A DNA stretch of 64,000 nt from an uncultured Flavobacteriales bacterium. Lineage in GTDB: Bacteria; Bacteroidota; Bacteroidia; Flavobacteriales_D; Crocinitomicaceae. The notes beneath the pieces are model-generated. The model was not told where the DNA came from. It did not search any database and worked only from the letters and a program-made list of their open reading frames with translations. The DNA is taken from the NCBI GenBank assembly GCA_913046365.1, contig CAJWRM010000010.1, forward strand, positions 1 through 64,000. Reading direction: 5' to 3'. Positions 1 to 9,200 of the stretch are shown in pieces (the stretch's first letter is position 1; every line of letters starts with the position of its first letter). Position numbers and translations under genes: made by a program.

Positions 1-1
1 T

Positions 2-769
2 GACCCAAACAGAATTTATGCTTGTGGATATTCTCTCGGCGGTGAATTCACACTTTCCCTTGGTTGTCGACTGAATAATCGAATTGCAGCAATTGGTGCT
101 GTGGCGAGAACGATGCAAACATATACGTATAATAACTGCTTACCGGTTCACCCAACTGGGGTGATGACTATTTTAGGAACGGCTGACGGTATTTCCAACT
201 ATGACGGTGTTTTTTTTGGTGGAGAACAATATTATGTTTCTGCTGCAGAAATGCATAGTTTTTGGGCCTCCCAAAACAATTGTAATGCCAATGCGGTAAC
301 GACATTGGTTCCAGATATAAATGCCACAGACGGCTCTACTGTTGAAAGAAATACATGGTCAACAGCTGAGGGATGTGCTTACGTTCAAGAATTAAAAGTG
401 ATTGGAGGGGGGCATGATTGGCCAGGAAGTTTCGGTAACGCCGATATCAATGCAACAGCAGAGCTTTGGCAATTCCTTTCGCGATACAATTTAAACGGTT
501 TAATTGATTGCACAACAACTTCATTAGACGAACCAAATGGAACAAATTTTGAGTATAACGTATACCCCAACCCTGTAAATACTCTCCTCGAAATAGACCT
601 TTCGCAATTAGCCAACGCAGAATTTGAAATATTCAATGTTTTTGGAAACCTCGTGCTTAGAGGTGAGTTAAAATCACAAAAGAATTCAATTGATTTATCC
701 TCACTTCCAACAAATGTTTATTTTCTAAAAATTAATAATCAAACGGCTAAAATTCTAAAAATTGAATAA
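2..769 (+). CDS. Secreted PHB-depolymerase/LpqC-type esterase with T9SS C-terminal domain (5' end outside window)
   Basis: Partial gene: the reading frame is open from base 2, so the N-terminus and signal peptide lie left of the window. The first visible codons give the nucleophile elbow GYSLGGEF, with the serine at bases 32-34. Downstream are GTADGISNYDG (probable catalytic Asp) and GGGHDWPG (probable catalytic His), giving a Ser-Asp-His alpha/beta-hydrolase triad. The last ~75 residues (YPNPVNTLLEIDL, then a beta-rich tail ending LKIE) fit a T9SS type A sorting domain, so the enzyme is probably secreted or surface-anchored. It is a clear paralogue of the complete esterase at 15234-16385, sharing GYSLGGEFT, LNNRIAA, GAVARTMQ, NNCNAN, DGSTVER and GGHDWPG. 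The family includes polyhydroxybutyrate depolymerases and acetylxylan/feruloyl esterases; the substrate cannot be told from sequence. Confidence 0.88.
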   Translation, partial: DPNRIYACGYSLGGEFTLSLGCRLNNRIAAIGAVARTMQTYTYNNCLPVHPTGVMTILGTADGISNYDGVFFGGEQYYVSAAEMHSFWASQNNCNANAVTTLVPDINATDGSTVERNTWSTAEGCAYVQELKVIGGGHDWPGSFGNADINATAELWQFLSRYNLNGLIDCTTTSLDEPNGTNFEYNVYPNPVNTLLEIDLSQLANAEFEIFNVFGNLVLRGELKSQKNSIDLSSLPTNVYFLKINNQTAKILKIE

Positions 770-858
770 TGAATAATCATTGGTGATTCCTCTGAATTAG
801 CATGCTTTGTATTAGAAGTTTGCATTTAATCACAGACATATGAATAATAAAAACAGAA

Positions 859-1377
859 ATGCCTAAAAAACTTATTACTCTTCTCATCCTTGTGTTTGGC
901 TTTCAGTCCTGCCAAGTCGCCCAAAAAAGCGACTTATTTACCATCTATTTAGTAAGGCACTCGGAAAAAGACCTAAAATCTGAAAACGAAGCCGATCCGC
1001 CCCTCACCAAATGTGGAATGAAGCGCTCAGAGAGCTTGAGCCGTTTTCTAGAGGATGTGAAATTGGACGCCGTTTACAGCACAGATTACAACCGAACAAT
1101 AAACACGGCGAAACCTACCGCAAATTCTAAAGAGCTTAAAATTGAAAAATACAACCCAAGAGACCTTGTCGGGTTTTCCAAATTACTCATCGACGCCGAA
1201 AAAGACGTGCTAGTCGTTGGTCACAGCAATACAACGGGCGTTTTAGCAGGGCTTTTAATCGGTGAAGAATTAGGCGAAATAGATTTAGATATTTACGACC
1301 GTATTTACCAAGTCGTCATCAATAATAAAAATGGTCGGCTTCATGTATTTCATTCTCCCTTTGAGTGTAAGGAGTGA
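859..1377 (+). CDS. Histidine-phosphatase-superfamily lipoprotein (SixA/phosphoglycerate-mutase-like)
   Basis: A 172-residue protein. The N-terminus is a signal peptide ending in a lipobox-like FGFQSC (Cys18), so it is probably a lipoprotein. The catalytic signature is LVRHSEKD (Arg33, nucleophile His34). Further conserved positions are LTKCGMKRS (usually LTxxG), YSTDYNRTINTA (second Arg, Arg79) and VVGHSNTTG (second His, His122). These four elements define the branch-2 histidine phosphatase fold; the short length resembles SixA-type phosphohistidine phosphatases more than metabolic mutases. It stands alone, with 89 bp upstream and 257 bp downstream. Substrate unknown. The ATG start gives a good signal peptide and follows an A-rich leader. 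Confidence 0.85.
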   Translation: MPKKLITLLILVFGFQSCQVAQKSDLFTIYLVRHSEKDLKSENEADPPLTKCGMKRSESLSRFLEDVKLDAVYSTDYNRTINTAKPTANSKELKIEKYNPRDLVGFSKLLIDAEKDVLVVGHSNTTGVLAGLLIGEELGEIDLDIYDRIYQVVINNKNGRLHVFHSPFECKE

Positions 1378-1634
1378 GAACTCATTCATTCAAAAAACAC
1401 AAGCCGGTTCCAATACCTAACTTTGAAGCACTCATTTATATCATACATCGGCAACTAAACGAGATTGATAGCGTTAAACAACTAAGAGCTAAACAGGGGC
1501 CGAATCGCTTTTCCATTATTGTGTTCTTTAAGACATCTGCTTTCTGGCGCATTTGTAGTTTATAAGATAATAAATAGTAAAAAGCTAATAATCCTTCGTA
1601 ACTTGTGGCTCTATCTAAACCAACTATAATAACT

Positions 1635-4600
1635 ATGAAGTTAATTTTACCTTTACTTTTTATAATTTCTGCCTTTAATTTTTCCTTTTCGCAGAATGTA
1701 CCCATTGATAACTATTCAGTAAATAATTATGGTCAAGTGCAGCTGTCTATACAGGCAGAGGCTGGCAAATACTACATTCTTCATGCCCAGCATAGTCCAA
1801 CATACAACTGGGCGGTGTCTATGACACTTGGGGTGAACGGAACCATGTCAATTTCAGGGCCTGGAGGGGCTTATCCTCTAGGGAATTACAACATTACAGA
1901 ACATAGCATATCAAGCCCTGATGATTATGACGGTGATGGAATCGATGATGTTACAGAGTTTAATAACATGCCAACGGATGCGCCTTTTAACAATGCTTAT
2001 TCAATTGCATTTGAAGATGGGACAACATCAATACCTGATGCACAAACTTTTATGGATTTAGCGACTGTGCAAAACGTTGGATGGGCTCCATTTCTGGATG
2101 GGCAATTATACGTCAAATTTGGAATACTAGATAGGGATACCCCCGAGCCAAAGGTTTACTTTATCAATAGTAATACGCACATCATCCACGCTTACTTTTG
2201 GAATGCCATTGATGCAAATGTGAATGGAGACGACGCTTCTGGAGAGATTGTATTTAATCCAAACACAATTACGCCAGGCGGAGTTATTGGGACTTATTCT
2301 TTCAATTTTTCATTTGGTGATGCCTATAGTTTTGAGGAAACACAAAGAAACTTTGAGCTACTGGCTGCGAATATGCCCTTCCTTCAAAACAATATGAACC
2401 ACTTTATTGGACAGAATGCTGAAAACAATCACCTCAACAATTATGCAGATGATTTTGAAGGCTCTTTGATTGATGTGGTTTTAGAGTCTGAGGTTTTCGC
2501 TGATGTCAATTATATCCCTTTTCATGAGGCAGAGGGTTATGGCTTCTTTAAGCACATGACAGACCTTAATGAGACTCCGGGAAGTAGAGATATTGTACTT
2601 TATGATGCATTGCCAAATTCATTACCAAGAGTCGGTGGAATTATGACCTCTGTCATACAAACACCATTGTCTCACGTAAACCTAAGGGCTATTCAGGACA
2701 ACGTGCCAAATGCATATATCGCCGATCCGTTGTCGATTGATTCTATTGCCAACTTACTCGGGAACTACATCTATTACAAGGTAGAAAACGAGACCTTTGA
2801 AATACGCGAGGCCACCTTAGACGAAGTGAACGCTTGGTACGAGGATTTAAGACCTACCGAGCCACAGATTCCTGTCCGAGACTTGAGCATTACCGATATC
2901 AAACCATTGGATTCCATCGAATTTGAAATGTCTACGGCATTTGGTGCGAAATGCTCAAACGTAGCAACCATGAGAAGTTTTGGGTTTCCTGAAGGTACCA
3001 TACCTAATGGTTTTGGAATTCCTTTTTATTACTACCATGAATTTATGCTTTTCAATAACTTTTATGAGGAGGCACAAGTCATGATTGACAACCCTACTTT
3101 CCAAAACGACATCGTCTTTAGAACAGAAAGACTAAAAGATTTTAGACGAGACATTAAAGACGCACCAATGCCACAGTGGATTATGGATGATTTACAGGCA
3201 ATGCATGATGATTTTCCAGAAGGGACCGCAGTAAGGTGTCGCTCAAGTACGAATAATGAAGATTTACCTGGATTTAGTGGAGCAGGATTATATACCTCCA
3301 AAACGCAACATCTCGATGAAGGTCATATCTCTAAATCTATCAAGCAAGTCTATGCGAGTATGTGGAACTTTAGAGCTTATGAAGAAAGAGACTTTTACCG
3401 TGTCGATCACTTTATGGCTGCAATGGGCGTGTTGTGCCACCCTAATTTTCAAGAAGAAAAATCAAACGGTGTAGGAATAAGTATTGATCCTATTTACGAT
3501 ACACAAGGGACTTTTTATTTAAATACTCAGGTAGGAGAGTCTTTGATTACCAACCCAGATCCAAACTCCGTACCGGAAGAAATATTATTATACGAAGACC
3601 CGACGCAGGGTGGTGGATACCTTGTTTTGAGGCTCTCCAATTTAGTAAATCCGGGAGAGCTCGTAATGGATGTTGAATACCTCGACCAGATGAGAGAATA
3701 CCTTTCAGTAATCCATGATGAATTTGAAATCCTTTATGACGTGGTTGGTGCAGAAGGATTCGGGATGGATATAGAATATAAAGTAACTGCTCAAGATCAA
3801 TTGGCCATTAAACAGGCAAGGCCATGGGTTTCTTTTTGGGCAGATATTAACGGTGACTATGACCTCGGGCTAACCGCTTTTGTAGAGCCTCAACCTTCTG
3901 CAAGTCTTGGGAGTAATGAGTTGGTTTCTGTCAATGTCGCAAATCAGGGCCTAAACGACATGAGTGATTTTGATCTTGAGCTAATCGTCGATGGACAATC
4001 GGTAGAAACAATTTCTATTTCACAAACCATCGAGCCTTTTAGTGATGCAGATTTTCAGTTTACTGCTCCTCAAGACTTTTCAAGCTTTGGGGATTATAAC
4101 CTCACCGCTATTTTAAGCCATGAAGACGATGAATACGGCAATAATGATACTTTGAACTTTATGCTAACAAAGGTCTACGAATTTGATGGGGCCCTTACGA
4201 TGGGTGATTTAAATGTGGTTTGTGATGAGGATGTTGAACTTGATATCATTATAAATAATGAAGGAGACGCTACGATTACGAATGTATTACTCGAGGTAAT
4301 TGTTAATGGGGCAGTCGTAGATCTCATAAATGCTTCAGTTAATATCCCATTCCTAGAACAAGAGACCCTATCAATAAGTATTGATGACAATTTGCAAGCG
4401 GCAAACAACAATATTACGGTTAGTTTATTGAGCGTAAACGGCCAGCTAGATGGTGATTTAACAAATAACTCTGTGTCTACCATTACTAATTTAGATTCAA
4501 ATTATGACATCGTTACACTGATCATCAACCCTGATAATTATCCAGGAGAAACATCTTGGGAAATATTTGATGCTAATGATGTCCTTATAAATAGTGGTGA

Positions 4601-5570
4601 TTTACCGAACGGGGATTATTACACAGAAGACATCTGTTTAGATTATGAATCATGCTATTCTTTATATTTCTATGACTCCTATGGTGACGGTATTTGCTGT
4701 GGTTATGGAATTGGCGACTTCCAGATTGTAAATTCATCAGGAGAGCAGCTTGTATTCAATGATGGGGAATTCAACTCTGAAGTCATTGAGGTATTTTGTC
4801 CGAATGGAGCAGGGTGTGATATTGACGCAACTGTTAATATAACTCACGCATCGTCCCCTTCGGCCAACGATGGAGGGATCACAATTAATTCAATTTCCGG
4901 TTTAAGTCCATTTGAATATAGCATCAATGGTGGTCAATCATTTCAATCTTCCAACTCCTTTACTGATCTTTCGACAGGTACATATGTCGTAATTGTTCAG
5001 GGAGGACTAGAAGATTGCTTCTATGAAGAAACCGTTGTGGTTGAAGGTTGTGAATTGACAAGCGTCGATATATTACATACCGATGCCTCGTCAGTAGTTT
5101 CCACCAATGGTTCTATTGAAATCAACCCAACTTCAGGAACAGGACCTTACTTATATAGTATAGATGGAGGACAAAACTTTGAAACTTTCAATTTGTTTGA
5201 AAACCTACCTGTAGGCCCCTATAATGTTGTTGTGCAAGACGAATCAAACATTTGTTCTTATGTAGAGATTGTGCCTATTGAGGTGCAAGCCGTAGGGTTT
5301 GATGATGAACTTTTGTCTAACGAAATCATCTTGTATCCAAACCCGACTAAGAACGAGTTTACCATTGAGATTGAATCTATTTCCGCGCTTACTGAGGATA
5401 TAAATATTGAAGTTTTCGACCCAACGGGTAGAACAATTCAAATCGGTTCAATTTCTAAAGACGGAAGCGGTAAAACAAAAATGTCCTTAAATGGATATGT
5501 TCCAGGAACCTATTTTATCAAATGTGCCAACCAATCATTTGAAAAACACTTTAAAGTAGTTAAGCTCTAA
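1635..5570 (+). CDS. Secreted glucan-water-dikinase/PEP-synthase-like protein with T9SS C-terminal domain
   Basis: A 1311-residue protein; ATG at 1635 is preferred over GTG at 1605 because it starts directly on a signal peptide (MKLILPLLFI...FSFSQ). Visible order: Asp-rich calcium-type repeat DDYDGDGIDD (96-105); unassigned region to ~290; phosphohistidine swivel-like motif TPLSHVNLRA with candidate catalytic His347; ATP-grasp PPDK_N-like domain ~430-735, with FGAKCSN (Lys439), RSSTNNEDLPGFSGAGLY (Arg536) and KQVYASMWNFRAYEE, ending in IKQARPW; CARDB-like domains; a Cys-rich beta domain; two SprB-like repeats (SINGGQSFQ, SIDGGQNFE); and a T9SS tail. In glucan water dikinases the phosphohistidine domain also precedes the nucleotide-binding domain, and LSHVxxRA is their His motif; in PEP synthase the order is reversed. 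The active-site residues look intact, which is odd for an exported protein with no obvious ATP supply. Function unproven. Confidence 0.8.
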   Translation: MKLILPLLFIISAFNFSFSQNVPIDNYSVNNYGQVQLSIQAEAGKYYILHAQHSPTYNWAVSMTLGVNGTMSISGPGGAYPLGNYNITEHSISSPDDYDGDGIDDVTEFNNMPTDAPFNNAYSIAFEDGTTSIPDAQTFMDLATVQNVGWAPFLDGQLYVKFGILDRDTPEPKVYFINSNTHIIHAYFWNAIDANVNGDDASGEIVFNPNTITPGGVIGTYSFNFSFGDAYSFEETQRNFELLAANMPFLQNNMNHFIGQNAENNHLNNYADDFEGSLIDVVLESEVFADVNYIPFHEAEGYGFFKHMTDLNETPGSRDIVLYDALPNSLPRVGGIMTSVIQTPLSHVNLRAIQDNVPNAYIADPLSIDSIANLLGNYIYYKVENETFEIREATLDEVNAWYEDLRPTEPQIPVRDLSITDIKPLDSIEFEMSTAFGAKCSNVATMRSFGFPEGTIPNGFGIPFYYYHEFMLFNNFYEEAQVMIDNPTFQNDIVFRTERLKDFRRDIKDAPMPQWIMDDLQAMHDDFPEGTAVRCRSSTNNEDLPGFSGAGLYTSKTQHLDEGHISKSIKQVYASMWNFRAYEERDFYRVDHFMAAMGVLCHPNFQEEKSNGVGISIDPIYDTQGTFYLNTQVGESLITNPDPNSVPEEILLYEDPTQGGGYLVLRLSNLVNPGELVMDVEYLDQMREYLSVIHDEFEILYDVVGAEGFGMDIEYKVTAQDQLAIKQARPWVSFWADINGDYDLGLTAFVEPQPSASLGSNELVSVNVANQGLNDMSDFDLELIVDGQSVETISISQTIEPFSDADFQFTAPQDFSSFGDYNLTAILSHEDDEYGNNDTLNFMLTKVYEFDGALTMGDLNVVCDEDVELDIIINNEGDATITNVLLEVIVNGAVVDLINASVNIPFLEQETLSISIDDNLQAANNNITVSLLSVNGQLDGDLTNNSVSTITNLDSNYDIVTLIINPDNYPGETSWEIFDANDVLINSGDLPNGDYYTEDICLDYESCYSLYFYDSYGDGICCGYGIGDFQIVNSSGEQLVFNDGEFNSEVIEVFCPNGAGCDIDATVNITHASSPSANDGGITINSISGLSPFEYSINGGQSFQSSNSFTDLSTGTYVVIVQGGLEDCFYEETVVVEGCELTSVDILHTDASSVVSTNGSIEINPTSGTGPYLYSIDGGQNFETFNLFENLPVGPYNVVVQDESNICSYVEIVPIEVQAVGFDDELLSNEIILYPNPTKNEFTIEIESISALTEDINIEVFDPTGRTIQIGSISKDGSGKTKMSLNGYVPGTYFIKCANQSFEKHFKVVKL

Positions 5571-5679
5571 GCTCTTCTGCATCAAGTTTCTTTGTTTTAC
5601 AATTGTCATTGCTTTTGATTTTAACATCAGAAATAAATGAAATTTTAAATAATAGTATGACTTGTTAATTAAATAAGGC

Positions 5680-6042
5680 ATGAAAAATATCTTAATTCCA
5701 ATATTATCTTCAATTATTCTTTTGTCAGGATGTAGAAAAAATGATCTAATCAACGCAGACTATGAGATTTCAGTAGATGAAACTTTTCAAGTTGAATTAG
5801 TTTCAAACCCAACAACAGGATACACATGGAAATGGGCGAATGGAGAATTTACCACTATTGTAGATTCAATTAATTGGACTTATGTTGCAGATGCTCCTGA
5901 TTTAATTGGAAGCGGTGGAAAAGAAATTTGGGAATTCCGTGGAGTACAAACAGGTATAGATACGGTCAAGTTCGAATACTCTCAGTCTTGGGATGCTGGT
6001 TCAACAATTGACTCTATTTATCTGGTAATAAAGGTTAATTAA
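5680..6042 (+). CDS. Chagasin-like (I42 family) cysteine-protease inhibitor lipoprotein
   Basis: A 120-residue protein with a lipoprotein signal peptide (lipobox LLSGC, Cys18). The mature part carries two of the three inhibitor loops of the chagasin/I42 family: NPTTGYTW (43-50, loop L2) and GSGG (77-80, loop L4). The third loop, normally with an RPW core, is replaced by FEYSQSWDAG near 98, keeping only the Trp. The size matches the family. Known members block papain-type cysteine proteases by wedging these loops into the active site. Here it may protect the cell from its own or competitors' secreted proteases. It is a single gene between two large T9SS proteins, with no cysteine protease nearby in the window. 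Confidence 0.85.
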   Translation: MKNILIPILSSIILLSGCRKNDLINADYEISVDETFQVELVSNPTTGYTWKWANGEFTTIVDSINWTYVADAPDLIGSGGKEIWEFRGVQTGIDTVKFEYSQSWDAGSTIDSIYLVIKVN

Positions 6043-6151
6043 ATAAACATCTAAGTGATCTGAAAGTTGGTTCCGCAATTATTCTAAGGATTATACGACG
6101 CTTCTATTTTCAACTACATTATTAAATTTGTAAGACTAGCAAAAAGAAGGG

Positions 6152-6183
6152 TTTGCATTGAAGGCAACTAAATCATACTTTTG
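6152..6183 (+). promoter_or_regulatory. Bacteroidota-type promoter for the 6221 gene
   Basis: TTTG at 6152-6155 (-33 box), a 20-bp spacer, then TACTTTTG at 6176-6183 (-7 box). This matches the Bacteroidota primary sigma consensus TTTG / TAnnTTTG at both elements. Predicted transcription start is near 6190, leaving a leader of about 30 nt before the ATG at 6221. Confidence 0.6.
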
Positions 6184-6220
6184 ATGTCTTTGTTTCGGTA
6201 ATGTATATGTACTAAAAATT

Positions 6221-9200
6221 ATGAAAAATATTGCACCCCGCTCAAGTACGCCAACTATATATCTGAAGGCTTTATTCTTTACCTTCTTTTCGGCATCAAT
6301 ATTTGCCCAAACACCTATTGTTTTCTCTCCTGGGGCCTCAGGCCAAACATTTAATACATGCAACGGATTTATCATTGATGCTGGTGGTCAAGGAGGGCCG
6401 GGATACTCAAATAATGAAACTTCTGTAATTACCTTGTGCCCAGATACCCCTGGAGAAATTATATCAGTTGTCTTCAATCTTTTTGACCTTGACCTCACCG
6501 ATGACAACCCTGCACCAAATGCAACGAATGTTGACTACATGTCCGTTTATGATGGCACATCTACCGGTGCAAACAGCCTTGGAACATACAGTGGAGACCA
6601 GCTTCAAGGAGTCGTTATTGAAGCCACTCAATTAAATACAAGTGGATGTCTTACACTCGCGTTTACCTCAAATACAATCGGAACCGGTATGTTTACAGCA
6701 AGTGTGAGCTGCGAAACCCCGTGCAACAATCCAATAGCTGGAGGACTTATCGTTGATGGCTTAACTGCTGATAGTATTACTGTCTGTGTTGGCGAGGAGG
6801 TTAACTTCCAAGAGCAAGGCTCATTTGCACAACCAGGTTTTAATCTTGTGGATTACGCTTGGGACTTTATGGATGGTACAAGTGCCAGCGGTCAGAATGT
6901 TTCTCACACCTACAATGCACCAGGATTGTACAAGGTCCAGCTATTTGTTACCGATGATAATGAATGTGGAAATCCAAATCTCATAGACCTTCAAGTTGTG
7001 GTTGCAACCATTCCTGACTTTTCCGCATTTCCACAAGATACCTCTATTTGCCTAGGAGCAGCAGTCTCTTTTTCTGCAGACCCTGAAGCTTACCAAGTCG
7101 AGTGGGCAGGATTTCCAGGAAGTGAATCTGTTGATGATGGGTGCCTTCCTGACACACTGCTTGGTGTTTCACAGGATATAGAATTGCTTCAGACTGGATT
7201 TTCAGCGGGTTCACAAATTACAGACGTAAGTGATATACAAAGCATTTGCTTTGATTTAGAACATTCATACATGGGAGACCTAGTCATACTCATAGAATGT
7301 CCCAACGGTCAGACAACAATTCTTCATCAGCAAGGTGGTGGCGGAACTCAAATTGGGATCCCTAACCCTGCAGACAATGTAGACTGTACGGATGCATCTA
7401 CACTTGGAGAGCCATTTACATATTGTTTTACAAACGAGGCAACAGAAACCTGGGTTGAATGGGTCGCTAATAGCAATTTTGGAGGCACAATACCAGCAGG
7501 CGATTACGAGCCTGTTGAGCCTTTATCAAACCTCGTAGGATGCCCAGCAAATGGGATTTGGACGCTCACAGTAATTGACAATTGGGCGGCAGATGACGGA
7601 ACATTATTTAGTTTTGGTCTAAACTTAGATCCCTCTTTTTATCCTGAAGAACAGGCCTTTGAGCCTCAAATTGGAAACGATTCTGACTCCTCTTTTTGGG
7701 CAACTCCGGCGGAAGGCCAGGTTGGACTATCCCCCGATGGGAACACTCTTGACTTATTACCAACAGCGTCAGGAACCTTCAATTATTCTTACTCTGTAAT
7801 TGATAATTTCGGTTGTGAAAACAGTACATCAGTAAACCTAACCGTCGAGCCTAACCCTATCGTTTTTGCAGGAAATGACACGACGCTTTGTAATGGAAGC
7901 ATACTTCAATTGCAAGGTGAAATTAGCGGTCCTGGATCTGAGACAGGATGTAATTATGAGCTCCTACTAGAGGACACCTTTGGAGATGGCTGGAACGGGA
8001 ATACAATAACCGTGACTGTTGATGGTGTTTCGACAGACTATACACTGGATTTTGGGGCCAGCGAAACAACAGCCATTGTCTTACAGAGTGGCTCGGAGGT
8101 AAACATAACATTCAATGCAAATGGATCATATGTATCAGAATGTCAGTACTCAATTATTGATGAAGATGGAACCGTTGTTTTAACACAAGGACCGAACCTT
8201 ACAGGAATTATCACGGACATTATTGTGCCGGACTGCGCACCTGACTTTGTTATCGAATGGTCTCCAGTAGCAACGTTAAATGATGCCGGGGTACTTAATC
8301 CAGAAATAACATTAAATGGATCAACCTTGCTTACATTAGCCGTATATCCAGTAGGATTCCCTTTGTGTGCGGCAACAGATGACATTCAAATAAACCTTTC
8401 GGCCAACCCAGATGCCGGCACTGACGGCGAGATAAGCTTCTGTTCAGCCGGGGCTCCCGCTGATCTTTTTCTTCAATTGGGCGCTACAGCAGACCCTTCA
8501 GGCTCTTGGTTTGACCCAGGCGGAAATCCAACAACAATGCCTTTTGACCCCTCAACAATGGCCTTTGGAGACTATATGTATATCGTTGACGCAAGTGGTT
8601 GTTTAGACACCGCTATTGTTACTGTCAACCTTAATGTTTCTGCCATTACCTCATCAAGCTCGATAGGTGCATCCTGCAATGGCGCCGCTGATGGATCTAT
8701 TACGCTTACCGGAGATAACATCGATTTCTATTCTTTGAATGGTGGTTCATTTCTGCCAACGGCTTCGCCTATAGAGATTAACGGTCTTGAAGCAGGAAGC
8801 TACACCGTGGTAGTAAATTCTAACGACGGATGTACAGATACCGAAACTATTGATGTGAGCCAGCCCGACATTTTAGTTATTAGTGCAGTTGCTGCAGATG
8901 CAAGCTGCTTTGGATTGTGCGACGGACAGGTCCAGTTGACAGCAACAGGAGGAACGCCAACATACACGTATAACTGGCAGCAAGGGGTTATCGGAAATCA
9001 AGCCGGTAGTTCAACGACACTTTGTGCAGGGTCCTACCCAGTGAGTGTTACCGACGCAAATGATTGTTCAGCTGAAACGAGCTACATTGTTGAAGAACCT
9101 TCAGACGTTCTTGTTTCTGTAGGTGTTGATGTTGCTTCAGGGTGTGCTCCTCATCAGGCAAGCTTCACAAACACAACCGTTTCGGATGCTGTTGTTTCGA

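Noticed and set aside
1374-1565. 63-codon open frame overlapping the end of the histidine-phosphatase gene
   Set aside because: No family resemblance, no signal peptide or domain, unusual composition, and an overlapping antisense frame of equal quality; the stretch 1378-1634 is better read as non-coding.
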